A stretch of 64,000 nt of DNA from Parasponia andersonii (lineage: Eukaryota > Streptophyta > Magnoliopsida > Rosales > Cannabaceae). This document shows, piece after piece, positions 38,255 through 49,625 of this stretch. The position numbers were made by a program, and so were the translations under genes. The stretch's first letter is position 1; the number at the start of each line of letters is the position of its first letter. Under the pieces are notes generated by a model. That model worked only from the letters and a program-made list of their open reading frames with translations, was not told where the DNA came from and ran no database searches. Where the stretch lies: NCBI GenBank assembly GCA_002914805.1, contig JXTB01000306.1, positions 422,318 through 486,317 on the forward strand, written 5' to 3'.

Positions 38255-38449
38255 ATGAGAAGACCTAGACAAATTTTCCTCCACGACTTCTCACACACGA
38301 ACGATACCAGGAAGCCATCAACCCTTTGTCGCCAGTTTATCATTGGGCAAGTGTCTCCTCATCACCGCCATTCTCGTGCTGTCTGTTGCTATCGGTCTCG
38401 CACCAGTAATCCCATTGTTTTTCCAAAACTTGGCCCTTTTTGGGTTTAA
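38255..38449 (+). CDS. Small reading frame in element A, conserved in element B
   Basis: A 64-codon frame, here starting MRRPRQIFLHDFSHTND and ending PFWV followed by a stop. Its partner in element B (46215-46412) keeps the same frame from FSHTNDTRKP through NPIVF to FWV and the same stop; the only length difference I see is one whole codon. Conservation of frame across a decayed pair suggests either a real leader peptide or first exon of the element, or simply a recent common origin. The residues match no family I know, and there is no signal peptide or membrane helix. Confidence 0.4.
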   Translation: MRRPRQIFLHDFSHTNDTRKPSTLCRQFIIGQVSPHHRHSRAVCCYRSRTSNPIVFPKLGPFWV

Positions 38450-39102
38450 TAAATTAGGTTTGTCTATGAATTTTCTCCTTTATTCTCTTGTTAATATTTA
38501 TTTTGTTGTATGATTTGGTCCATTTTTATAGTCGAATTGGAGGTCTGCAACAAACATGGGTTGATTTTATTCATTGTTATGGGTATATTAAGATCTGAGA
38601 AAAACTTCCCCATTCTAATATGAGGTTTTTAGTTCATTTTTATGGCTAGTTTGAAGTCTGAAACCTATATAGTTATGATTTTGTTTATTTTTGTATGTAT
38701 TTTGAGAATTGAAACAATCATCTATAGGGATTTTGAGTTGTTGTATATATATATATGTTTCTTTTTTTTCCAAAAGAAAAAGGCCTCAATCAAATCCTTC
38801 CAACCTTTTTTTTTTTAATTTCTTAGTTAAAGTAATAAAATAGGTTCATTGTGATCCATCATTTTTTCACAAAATGAGTTGTGTTTTGGTTTATTTCTGT
38901 CAATTATCCTTCCTAAATGGTAGATATTATTATTTGTTTCCAATCGTAGTCATGGAATATTAAACAGATAGAAAGATATTATGTAACTGAACTATTGAAC
39001 TTTGGTAATTTGAATAAAACATGAAGTCATTTTTTGAAATATTTGTATATGTTTTGTTATGATTAATTGTATGTTATTTTTTTCGGTATTTTTATTTGCA
39101 GA

Positions 39103-40253
39103 ATTTGAAAAATTTGACTATTAAAATCTAACCTGGTGAAGTGTATGACTATATTTGTAAGGCAGAGGAAGAGATTATATCTAGTAAGTATTGTGTATGT
39201 TCCATTAGGCAGTCTGTTCGTGGCTTAAAAGAGGGTGATAGTTTATAGAATGTTGACGAAAGGTTATTTGAAGAATTTTTTTTAGCTGCACTGAATTCTG
39301 TTAACCCTAATGTTGACAAATTAGAGCAATGTGAAAATAATTCGGCTCTATCTGATGATATTCATGAGAAAGCTAATTTGAAGGAGCAGTTTAATAATTG
39401 GGAGAATAGTGTTACTAAATTTATAAATGATGTTGCAGAAATAGTAGAAAAGGGAGATGATAGGAAATAATGGTTACATATAAGAGAGATTTGTGATGAA
39501 AGTGAACCTTATGTTGAGGAAAGAGACGTGTGCAACGATGGTCTTAATTCTGTTGAAGAAGTAGAACATAATGTGGAAAAGGACTCTGATGTTTCAATCT
39601 TTGTTTATGAAGAAAACTATATTATTGATGATGTGAGTAATCATAATATCAGCATGGATGCATTAGAAGCAATGGAGTCATTACTTGGAGAGATTCCTGT
39701 TTCTAAAAAAAATGTTGACAGAGTGGAGCCCATGACGCCTAAAGAAAGGTTGATGGAAAGAAACTTTTTTTCGGTTGATAATGGATTAGATAAGGAGTAT
39801 AGATTAGAAGGTCGCAATAAAGGTGACAGTTGGATTGAGGTATTAAACGATACAACAAACATGGAATATGCAAATATTGTAAGTTAATATTATGTTTTCA
39901 CAGATATAACAAGAGTTAAAGTTTAAATAATTAATTATGCAGTATAATGTAATTAACATGTTATTAAGTGTTTATTGTTAAGCAGCAGGAGAGTGAAGCA
40001 TGTTTATGTGGAGCAATATATAATGAAGAAGATGATGATAGTATAACGAGTATAGGGTATCCACTTATATGTGAGTATCAATGCAAAGCAGTGTCAATTG
40101 ATTCACCTAGTAAACATATGGAAAAAAAATCTCGGTCTAATCCTTCTGTCAAGAATGTCTAATGTGAATTTTGCTGACAAGTCTATCATTTCATATCTAT
40201 TCAATGAGAGTTTGGAAGGAAAGTATGTCAATCCTTTTAATCCTTTTAAGTAA
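39103..40253 (+). pseudogene. Acidic coding remnant of element A, family unknown
   Basis: After a likely splice acceptor there is a long, mostly open frame interrupted by a few stops (near 39131, 39247 and 39468). It is fully open from about 39471 to 39887 and ends at a donor-like GTAAGT. A further open exon-like piece follows at 39980-40162. The protein is rich in Glu, Asp and Asn (for example GLNSVEEVEHNVEKDSD), without transmembrane segments or a motif I recognise. It may be the N-terminal half of a transposon-borne protein whose C-terminal half is at 40640-41780. Confidence 0.45.
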
Positions 40254-40639
40254 GAGTAACAAATCCTTTTATATACATGTATATTAGAATAGGTAGAATC
40301 TAATATGTAGGATAAATGAAGAGATGTAATAAAATAATACTTGAAGTATAAGTGATAAATATAAATTGAATGGGAATTTTATGTTCCATTTTTACTTATT
40401 TTTATTTGTTTACTGAGAATAATTTAGTTTCAATGAGACTTTAGTTGGACTGGTGTGTGGCTATTCATAGGTCACATATTCGTATGCTTACATTCAATCA
40501 GTTGATTAATAGTCATGTATATAAATAGTTTGAATTTTATGTAATTTATTTTATGTAAATTATCGAAATATTAATATTGTTAGGTAAGTACGGAATATAT
40601 AATAAACACAATTATTTTATTAGAGGTTGTAAAGGTTGT

Positions 40640-41780
40640 TGTTGATTTGCTGACAGGGTATAAGCAAAAGCAAAGTCCAGAAAACATTAAATACTTGTGG
40701 ATTCCTACGACTGTAAATAATTTATTTTGGTCAAAGTTATTATTTTACATTGAGGTATAACATTTAAATATTCAAATATGAGTGTACAAAAATAAACTAT
40801 TGTCTGAATTTTTTGTGGTAGAGGCCAGACCGTTTTCTTATTGATATGCAAACAGAATAGTCAGAATGGAAAAATTGGGTTGGTCTTTTGTCCCAGTGTA
40901 AGAAGGTAATTTTTAGTTTATAAAAATTGGTAATTTTTTTGTTCATTTGTAGATTAGCAAAGCATTGAAGCAGTCTCTAATATTGATGGTACTGCAGATA
41001 TACATCCCAATTATTTCAGAAGACACTAGATTATTGCTGTTGTTGACATATAGGCGGAAATTGTATACGTTCTTCATAATTATTACATACCAAGTGTTCC
41101 TGCAGGACTTGCTATAATTGATGAGATTGTAAGTGGTATAATATGCTAATAGGTTTATTTATTGATTCTATGTATTCCATGTTAAAAATTTAGAATATAT
41201 ATTTAATGACTCTTTATGTGAAAGAGATAATTTGAGTTTATGCACTAGTTCTATAAGATGTACTAACAAAATATTTGTTTTTATTTCATGAAATTAGTGT
41301 ACTTAGTTAAGAGCAATGGACTTGGTTTTTCGTTCTCAAATAGTCACTTGCAAGGGTGTGCAATGGTCGTTCGCTAGTTTTCTTATGATATCCGGTCATA
41401 ACATTCTAAAGGATTGTTGTGATCTCTATTGTGAATATATGTTATAAAATGCATGTAAGCTGCTTATAATCGTGATCAAAATTGCAGCCATGTAAGTACT
41501 GAGATTTATTTTGTGTGTGTATGTGTGTGTGTGTTTATATTATATTGTCATGCTTAAAACAGCAAAGCTATTGTTAAAATTTCCTTTATATCTGCTTTTT
41601 TTTAAAAAAAATAATTTTTTAGGATTAAAATTAAAAACCCTTTTATATGAACCTTTAATAGGGAACAAGTGATGAGGAACGAATTTGTGTGGCAATACAA
41701 CTTCTAACGTTGGATCCGAACAAGCTCTGCAAGCATGTAGTGTCTCAATGCATAAGGAGTCAAGTGGTTGGCTCTTCCTC
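40640..41780 (+). pseudogene. C-terminal coding remnant of element A, possibly Ulp1-like
   Basis: Short exon-like pieces separated by donor and acceptor-like sites: 40640-40755 (frame around LWIPTTVNNLFWSKLL), 40823-40905 (frame around RPDRFLIDMQTE, then a stop), 41000-41133 (IYIPIISEDT, then in a shifted frame AEIVYVLHNYYIPSVPAG) and 41290-41445. The pattern of a 'YIPI' strand, a hydrophobic strand, then 'VYVL-NYY' recalls the Ulp1 (C48) peptidase core, but the expected His-Trp pair and a Cys-Gly motif are not visible. At least one frameshift and several stops are present. The assignment is weak. Confidence 0.35.
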
Positions 41781-42100
41781 AATGGAATGGAATTGAGACA
41801 TGTATCACTTGTTTTGCTTTATTATAAATTAAGTATTGGGTGTGTGTTATATGCTGGAGGATTGTTGAATCTAGATATATATTTTAGGTTTGGTATTTTG
41901 GCATTTACAACAATAAAGATTCCATTGCAGCATGTAATTGGAATCTTTGTATCTATAATTTTGTCCATATATTGTTCTGTTGTTCTGATAAAAGTACCCC
42001 GAAAACTTGGTACTTTGATTTATCAGAATTTAGTTTTTGCAGTTTATTTCGGCAACCCTTACTCGTTGTTCCTGTATCATTATTCATTTTTTTAAAGATG

Positions 42101-43776
42101 AAATAGACATTAGTCATAGACTATAACACTAGTCGTACCTATAAACATGAATATGCAGAAAGACAATTAGATCTGCATTTAAATTACAACTGCGCATTTC
42201 ATATAGGGATAATGTTGAAGGTAAAAATTGTGAGGTATATAGTTTATTAATTAAATTAGATTAGTGTTGTTTTAAAGTCTACATTTAATTTAGTCTAGCA
42301 TTAAATGGTCTTATTTTGTTCCGAAGAAAAATCTTTTTTTAAATGATGGGAAAAAAGTGATTTTATGCGTATGTTTTACGGTTTATTGGCATATATATTA
42401 ACACAATTACATATACTAGGAGAAGTGCAATGAAGTTAGGTTTTGAAGTCTATTGTGAAACATGTAAAATGCCCGATAATGTAAATTAATATAATAAATA
42501 AATATATATATATATATATATATCAATTCATCAGGAAATATTGTTGAAAAAACCATCACACATTAAAAGAAAAGTACTAATCTTGAACTCTTTCGTTGAA
42601 TGATACTTGGCAACTCTCCTTTTCTGCATTGTTCATGACTCTCGATCTCCCATTTTCATTTTGGTTTTTGCAGAAGCTGTCAAAAGGTAATATGAGGTTC
42701 AAGGGTCAAGTATATTTTAGTGTAGGCGTAGGGGTAGGAAGGAGAGTTACAAGCTTGGAAAATAATTCAACCCAACCTAGACTTATCACAAATAGGGTGA
42801 TATAAAATGGCCCATCTAAGTTAATGGATTCTGTAACCTGTAATGTCATAGCTGAACAGTATGCAGGTCCAGTTATTTATAAAAACATCATTTCAATGTT
42901 ATTATTTTTATACAAATGTGTATTGTAAACTATATAGTTGACATATGTTTATATTGACTGGAATAATCTGTTGATACATTTTCTAAAAATTATATTATTA
43001 AACTGGTTGAAGTTCAAATTTCTCTATTAAAATATCAAATCTAGTGACATATGTAGTAGAAATGGTTGAATGTAAGTCTTTAACACAACTTGTTTTCAAT
43101 TTATCTTAGGGCTATAAATATTTCACGTATCCTTTAGTCTTTTCGGTTGCATGCCTAATCCATTTTGGAGGGAGAATAAAGTTGAGAACTAAAAAACTGA
43201 ACCTTTAATGATAAATTTATGAGAGTTGAAAATTTAGCAACAAAAATTGTACATAACCAATGTACGAAATACAATTAATTTTAAAGAAAAACAAGGCCAA
43301 AAACAACAAAAAAACAAAAAACTGCCTTGCAAGTATAAACATGGCCGGTTTATATTATTTTCTCTAACACAATGTCACTTATAACCAAGATTTCTGAAAG
43401 AGTAACTACAAAGTTATAATTCTACGATGAAGCCTAGTAGTAGCCATGTCTTAGTGATATTACTGTTTGTAAGAAAATGACCAGAGTAATTAAATTGTCA
43501 TCAATGTATAAACATGGACTAAAACTAGTTCCCTGAACTAGAACACCTATTAATAGTCGATATGATATGTATTGCATGTACGAAGAAGTTTTCAAGTCAC
43601 AAGATGTCCTCCACAGCCCCGAATTCATTAATGTTGGTTTCATCAATAGCCTCTAAATCGATATTGTGTCCTCGGTTGTCATCATTTTGTGTATCCTATT
43701 CTGGTCCAAACCTAAAATTGTTCTCTCTTTCTGTAAGAAGGTGCTATAAAAGATAAACCGGTAACATAAGTCTAGC
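42101..43776. other. Intergenic, nothing recognised
   Basis: AT-rich, with a TA run at about 42501-42524. No credible exon or repeat boundary seen. Confidence 0.4.
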
Positions 43777-44150
43777 CACTGTAACAAAAAATGTCTTTCA
43801 AAGTGCTTTATAAGTATCTTGAAAGGCCTTTCACGATGCCCATAAAAGCTCCTCGGTTCCAGGTACCGTGATAGGCCTTGGCTACAAAGGCACTTATAAG
43901 GTGCCGTAGAAAGTCTATCAAGACGCCTATTAGGCACCGTGAAAGGCATCTTCCACGGTGCCTATAAAGCGCCGTGAAAGATGTCTACCAAGGTGCCTAT
44001 TAGGCACCGTGAAAGACATTTTCTACGGCGCCTGTTAAGTGCTTTGGTATATTTATACCAAGGCGTTTAATAGGCACCGTGGAAGATACCTTTCACGGTG
44101 CCTATTAAGCGTCTTGGTAGATAATTTCCAGGGGGTATTTGTAAAGTATT
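43777..44150. repeat. C1 subterminal palindromic repeats
   Basis: Repeated, inverted words such as GGCACCGTGAAAG, CTTTCACGGTGCC and GCCTATTAGGC fill this block. The same organisation is at 47270-47570 in C2. In CACTA elements such repeats are the transposase binding region. Confidence 0.85.
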
Positions 44151-44364
44151 TATTTATACTACCTCCTGGAATTTTATAAATGTAATCCAAATTCATTACA
44201 TATACCAAATATTTGAAATAAAATAGAGTATAAATATATATTTACATAGTAATATTAAATTAACATAATAATCCATATAGTCTATATATACATTCGTTTT
44301 CTAAGCCAAACTAACATGATCATCAAAAACTACATATACCACAAATAAACAAAGATAAAGAACC

Positions 44365-44930
44365 TCAAATAAGAAATTGTATTAGTTCTTCGACCCACTC
44401 TTCAAGAATTTGTTGATATCATCTTTTGTATAGAAATTTTGTCCATTAAACTAGAAATTCAAACACCTTATTTGTTAGAAAGTTATCAATCAAACTATAA
44501 ATTAGAATAGAACTAATAAAACATATGGTTACATACCATTGTGGTAAATGATTTAACATTGGCTTGTTCAATAACTTCTCTCATAAATTTACATATGTAG
44601 AATTCACACTCAACATTTGTCGGTTGTCTTGGGCACTATACATAAGCATAAAATAAACGTAAGTAATTTTAATTAATCTTCCATCTAACAAGTGTTATTA
44701 ATTCAAATTTAGTACATTTATTAACTTATAAACTGGAACATTTGATCTTATTTTCTTCCCTTTTTCTACATTATATATCTTGAATGCACTTTGAATTGGA
44801 AATACACAAACACAATAATAAAAGGTTAACAATAACAACCATAAGTAAAAATACTATAAGAAACTAAAATATAACAAAATAACTATTAGAGAACTTACAC
44901 GATCATTGTTAAACCAATTTCCATAGTTCA
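44365..44930 (-). pseudogene. C1 Ulp1-type peptidase, C-terminal exons only
   Basis: Minus-strand exons: a short remnant near 44930-44905, a middle piece near 44830-44730, the catalytic cysteine exon 44635-44537 (33 codons, open, with acceptor TATAG and donor GTATGT) and the last exon 44450-44365. The cysteine exon reads TNVECEFYICKFMREV. The cysteine (codon at 44606-44608) is kept, though the following Gly of the usual ECG is Glu. The last exon is 86 bp against 87 bp in C2, a one-base loss that shifts the frame after INK. The upstream catalytic histidine exon is gone. Not functional. Confidence 0.7.
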
Positions 44931-44950
44931 AGTTTTTGTCCAAAAAAAAA

Positions 44951-45678
44951 ATAGCAAGTTATGAACATATAGAAATGTCGGTCCATAAAAAAAAGTTAGA
45001 TTATTACATACTTGGCCCTTCTTACACCTCTGGATCTATAAATATATTGTGAGCGTTTATGACTATCAAAAAAATAAAAAAACTCAATAGCGATTTACCT
45101 CGTTGGCTTGGATTTGTTTAATAGTTGAGATTTGTCTCATTGATTTGGGTTTGGTTGATTCGGTTACTCATTGATTTGGTATTGTGCTTAGTTCAACAAT
45201 AAATCTCGATTGATTTTTTTTCATCTCTTCAATGACTTTTGTTTATATTTTTTTCAATTTATTTATTCTTCTATGCACGTGCTTTTAATGAAAGATTTGG
45301 ATAGAATTAACAAAAGGACTTACAGTGTAACATTGTAAAAAAGTCTAGGATTAAATATCAAAATATAAAGATTTGGAATCTATGTGTCAAAGATTCTAAA
45401 AATTAGGGATTTTTACTGTTAATTACCCTTCTTCTAATTATTATTGTTTTTTTAAATTATTTTGACAGATTGAGTTTTTAGTTTGAGAAGCCTTGACATG
45501 ACTTTTGTTTTAATTTTTTACTTTTTGAAAGATTATCATGAATTTTTTAGACTAATAATAAAGATGCTATCTTTTATTCTAACAACTATCCGAATCATTT
45601 CCTTGTAGTCCTTTTGAAAAGAAAGCAAAGTTGTGAGCTTCCTTTCAATGAACGATAATGTGGCCAGGTTGTCGTTGT
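44951..45678. other. Intergenic, nothing recognised
   Basis: AT-rich sequence beyond the region C1 shares with C2. It may be the rest of C1, but nothing identifies it. Confidence 0.35.
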
Positions 45679-45935
45679 TTTTTTTTTTGTTTTAAAAGTG
45701 GGACTTAACTAATGACCTCCACTTATTACAAATTAAAAGAAAATACCTACTATTACACAATCTCCACTCTACCCGATTAAGAATAATAGGCTTTCACGCT
45801 TAATCCTGGTATGACTCGAATCTAGGTCCAAAATCTTAGATAATGGGTGCTCTTACCACTTGAACCAACCTACTTCGTAAAAAATAAAGCGGCCCAAAGT
45901 CCAAATCACTAGGCCAAGTTTTCTTAGACAACCAA
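45679..45935 (-). mobile_element. tRNA-derived SINE, copy 1
   Basis: On the minus strand there is a pol III A-box-like TGGTTCAAGTGG (complement of 45857-45868) and, about 45 bp on, a B-box-like GATTCGAGTC (complement of 45813-45822). The 3' end is 'cattagttaagtccca' followed by a T/A-rich tail. Flanking words GTTGTCGTTGT (45668-45678) and GTTGTCATTGT (45936-45946) form an 11-bp TSD with one mismatch. The 3' half is shared with the SINE at 60786-60946. Confidence 0.75.
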
Positions 45936-45993
45936 GTTGTCATTGTGGCTTCTTCTATTATTTTATATTGAAACTCCCAATTATTATTAAAAA

Positions 45994-47269
45994 GGGCAAT
46001 TCTATAATAAAACCCCTTAATTCGATTATAGCCCAACAACCGCATCCAAGGGCTATTATTAGATCTGAGAAGTTGACTACCCCACAAAAGTGAGATTTAG
46101 CATAAGTCTGACCACATAGTATTGAAAGAAAGCTGTGAAGTTAAAAAAAAAAAATGAAAGCGGTGAAGCTTAAAAAAAAAAAAAGCGAAGTAGAAGAAGA
46201 TAAACGCGTAAAGGTTGAATTACATAAGAAGACCCACACTATTTTTTCTCATCTACTTCTCACACACGAATGATACGAGGAAGCCGTTGACTTGCCATCA
46301 TGTTATTGGGCAAATGTCTCCCGATCGCCACCATTCTCGTGCCATCCACCACTACCGGTCTCGCACTGGTAATCCTATCGTTTTTTCAAAGCTCAGCCTA
46401 TTTTGGGTTTAACAAATTAGGTTTGCGTATGGGTTTTTTTTCCCTTCATTCTATTGACAATATTCATTTTGTTGTATGATTTGGTATATTTTTATAGTTA
46501 AATTAAAAGTCTAAAACAAACATAGATTGATTTTATTCATTGTTATGAGTATATTGAGATTTGAGAAAAATTTTCCTATTCTAATATGAGGTTTTAAGTT
46601 CATTTTTATGGCTGGTTTGAAAGTTAGAAACTTACATAGTTATGATTTTATTTATTTTTGTATGTATTTTGAGATCTGAAATAATCACCTATATGATTTT
46701 TAGTTGTTGTATATATACATATTTTTTTTCTAGGTCAGAATATGTTCGTTTATTTCTTTCTTTCTTTGTTTTTTTTAAATTCCTTTTCTTAAAGTAATAA
46801 AATAGGTTCATTGTAAACCATCATATATTTACAAAATAGGTTGTGTTTTGGTTTGTTTCTATCAATTATCCATTCTAAATGGTAGGAGATATTTTTTGTT
46901 TTCAATCATAGTCATTTGATCGAAATGATCTGTTCAATAAGAAATTTTATAGTGTCAGATACAATTATATGTCTCAACAACTATTTGTTTATATGTCTCA
47001 GTGAGAAGTCGAATATTTTGTAGATGTGGTGTTGGTCTTTCGGCTCTATTTGGTTGGAATTGATTTTGTTTTGTAATAGGTTTACCTATGGATCATTGAT
47101 AAAATACTGAACATGACACAGTGGAAGTAGCACACAATTTATTTTTAAATGAAAGTGATGTTTTGCTTTCAGGTTAATGCTGTTTAATTTTATTAAGTAG
47201 ACTTTTATATGCGTTAAGTGATATTTAACTTTTGTTTTATAGGTGATCATTTTATTGATATTGTATTAA
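45994..47269 (+). mobile_element. Element B, second copy of the A leader, cut by CACTA C2
   Basis: 45994-46930 matches the first 900 bp of element A. The last part (46930-47269) differs from A and is interrupted on the right by the CACTA element starting at 47270. No decayed exons like those of A are visible before that point. Confidence 0.6.
46215..46412 (+). CDS. Small reading frame in element B, partner of 38255-38449
   Basis: Open frame of 65 codons containing YFSHTNDTRKP, IGQMSP, SRTGNPIVF and SLFWV, then a stop. It aligns with the frame in element A in the same phase, with a one-codon length difference. No known domain, no membrane segment. It could be the first exon or leader peptide of the element family. 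Confidence 0.4.
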   Translation: MNYIRRPTLFFLIYFSHTNDTRKPLTCHHVIGQMSPDRHHSRAIHHYRSRTGNPIVFSKLSLFWV

Positions 47270-47570
47270 CACTGCAACAAAAACTGCCTTTTAAAGCGCT
47301 TTAGAAGTGCCTTAAAAGGCCTTTCACGGCGCCTACAAAAGCGCCTTGATTCCAGGTGCCGTGATAGGCCTTGGCTATAAAAACGCTTATAAGGCACCGT
47401 GGAAGGGCTATCAAGGTGCCTATTAGGCGCCGTGAAAAGTATCTTCCACGGCGCCTATAAAGCGCCGTGAAAAGAATCTTCCATGGCACCTAGAAAGCAC
47501 CATGGAAGATGCCTTTCACGGCGCCTTGATAGATAATTTCTAGGGGGTATTTGTAACGTATTTGTCTATA
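47270..47570. repeat. C2 subterminal palindromic repeats
   Basis: Repeated GGCGCCGTGAAA, TTTCACGGCGCC, TAGGCGCC and related words in both orientations directly inside the terminus, matching the C1 block at 43777-44150. Confidence 0.87.
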
Positions 47571-47776
47571 CTACCCCCTGGAATTTTATAAATGTAATCC
47601 AAATTTATTACATATACCAAATATTTGAAATAAAATGGAGTATAAATATATAATTACTTAGTAATATTAAATTAACATAATAATCCATATAGTTTATATA
47701 TACATTAGTTTTCTAAGTCAAACTAATATGATCATCAAAGACTACATATACTACAAATAAACAAAGATTAAGAACT

Positions 47777-49625
47777 TCAAATGAGAAATTGTATTAGTTC
47801 TTCGATCCACTCTTCAAGAAGTCCGTTGATATCATCCTTTGTATAGAAATTTTGTCCATTAAACTAAAAATTCAAATACCTTATTTGTTAGAAAGTTATC
47901 AATCAAACTATAAATTAGAATAGAACTAATAAAACATATGGTTACATACCATTGTGATAAATGATTTAACATTGGCTTGTTCAATGACTTCTCTCATAAA
48001 TTTATATATGTAGAATCCATACTAAACTACAAATTCAAATACCTTATTTGTTAGAAAGTTATCAATCAAACTATAAATTAGAAATATAACTAATAAAATA
48101 TATGGTTATTGGCTTGTACAATGACTTCTCTCATAAATTTATATATGTAGAATCCATACTCAACATTTGTCAGTTGTCTTAGGTATTATACATAAGCATA
48201 AAGTAAACATAAGTAATTTTAATTAATCTTCCACCTAACAAGTATTATTAATTCAAATTTAGCACCTTTATTAACTTATAAACCGGACCATTTGATCTTT
48301 CTTTCTTCCCTTTTTCTATATTATATATCTTAAATGCACTTTGAATTGGAAATGCGCAAACATAATAATAAAAGATTAGCAATAGCAACCATAAGTAAAA
48401 ATACCATAAGAAACTAAACTATAATAAAATAACTATTAGAGAACTTACTCGATCATTGTTAAACCAATTTCCTCACGGAGAGCTAAGCCAAGAGGATCTA
48501 GAAACCATGCATAATCTTTAAGAGGATAAATGATAAACAGTATCCAATGGTCCCTACTCATAAAATTGATGATAAAGATTATTAATATATAACAGTTAAC
48601 TTCATTTAGGAAGTAGTTGATCATATGACAATTTGTTAAGTTTAAAATCTTACCCATAATTCCAAAGTGTAATTAGAAATTGATGTTCATTCTCCATGGA
48701 TAACATCTGGGTTGCTAAACTTATAGCACGATCCTCACGTGGACCACCTTCTGTAGCAAGTGCACTAGGATCTATGAACATATACCTAGCTTGATAGCCA
48801 TATTGGGTCACTAAATGGTGTAACTGCTTATAAGTACAAAATGCAATGTGAATTAAGTGTTGTATTGTATAATTGCCAACTATAGAGACATGTATAAATA
48901 TGAAGTTCTATATATATTAAAAAAATAAACTTCTTACCTCATATATAACGCAATAGGCACGGCCCCAATCTTTTGTAACGTGCAAAACTCAATTATGTCT
49001 TCTTTGAATATGGGCAAACAAAAAGCTTCTCCAAACACTTCTTCATCAAAGGGAACATTAACAACAATACCTTCATCTACTCCTTGAATGGTATTCAATA
49101 ATAATTTTATAGAAGCTGGTACACCATCAACAAATTTAAACTGTGTTTGTGTAACAAATTCCGCTTTATTTCTTTGTGGATGTACTCTTTCTTGTGTTTG
49201 AGGTGGTTGTGGTTGTGGTTGTGAAGATTTATTCTTCCCCGTTTGATACTATTTATATCATTAAACTCCTAAAATCCAAATAAATGAAGAAATGTTAACA
49301 AACAAGTTAATAATTCACATTAGAATTCAATAAAGGATGAATTTATTTGGAAAATGGGTCTGCCTACCAAATTATCTTCAAAGATGACAAGCATCTCAGG
49401 CTATGCAAGATGTGATCCAAGTGCGTCACCTACCAACCTTATATTATCATATGGATTTGGAATAGGAATTAGGGCTGTAGCATCAAGAACAACCTCTACT
49501 GATACACAAAAATTATTCTCCCCCAATTCTCTGCCGTGAATAATAGTTGATGAGGTTGACTCTTGTACATGTCCTAAAGCAACTATGTTATCACGAGGCT
49601 CCACTGCAAGCTTGCATGACCCGTT
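47777..49625 (-). pseudogene. C2 transposon-borne Ulp1-type (C48) cysteine peptidase, inactivated
   Basis: A desumoylase-like peptidase gene of the kind carried by many plant CACTA elements. Minus-strand exons: 49625-49368 (domain with CKLAVEPRDNIVALG and IIHGRELGENNFCVSV), 49248-48938 (start rich in PQPQPQPP, then FCLPIFKEDIIEF), about 48840-48654 (MFIDPSALATEGGPREDRA), 48553-48449 (catalytic region DHWILFIIYP with His, then FLDPLG with Asp), a piece near 48350-48260, the cysteine exon around 48190-48110 and the last exon 47863-47777 (DDINGLLEEWIEEL then stop). Defects: a TAG for Trp at 49403-49401, the catalytic cysteine changed to Tyr (VEYGFY, codon 48158-48156), a lost splice acceptor before that exon, and a tandem duplication of it. 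Dead, but structure is clear. Confidence 0.8.
47860..48150. repeat. Tandem duplication covering the Ulp1 cysteine exon
   Basis: The block from 47860 to about 48020 is repeated from 48022 to about 48150, the second copy somewhat shorter. Each begins with 'aaact-aaattcaaatacc' and includes part of the cysteine exon. C1 has a single copy. Confidence 0.8.

Larger units (their letters stand above)
38066..42100 (+). mobile_element. Element A: transposon-like sequence with decayed exons
   Basis: Its first roughly 900 bp (38066-38965) match element B at 45994-46930, including the putative left end (GGTAATTTCT against GGGCAATTCT) and the phrase GAAGTTGACTACCCCACAAA. A small reading frame near the start is followed by an intron-like stretch ending TTTGCAG at about 39096-39102, then decayed coding sequence. 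The right end is not defined; I stop where coding-like sequence ends. The arrangement resembles Mutator-like elements that carry Ulp1-like exons (Kaonashi type), but I see no MULE transposase, so the class is a guess. Confidence 0.5.
43777..44950 (-). mobile_element. CACTA element C1, left end with Ulp1 C-terminal exons
   Basis: It starts CACTGTAACAAAAAATG, a CACTA-type terminus, followed by about 350 bp of subterminal repeats built from CACCGTGAAAG, GGCGCC and their complements. It then runs parallel to element C2 (47270-48471) until about 44928, where the two diverge. No right terminus was found, so this is a truncated or internally rearranged copy. Its coding remnant is on the minus strand. 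Confidence 0.75.

Noticed and set aside
41685..42095. 136-codon hydrophobic frame that looks like a membrane protein
   Set aside because: T-rich AT sequence, no family pattern, and the first part reads better in another frame as the end of the element A remnant.
45679..45935. A functional tRNA gene
   Set aside because: A- and B-boxes are present, but no cloverleaf can be formed by eye, and TSDs with a tail indicate a SINE.
47270..47570. CRISPR-like array of short repeats
   Set aside because: Plant nuclear DNA; repeats are inverted and irregular, and are explained as CACTA subterminal repeats.
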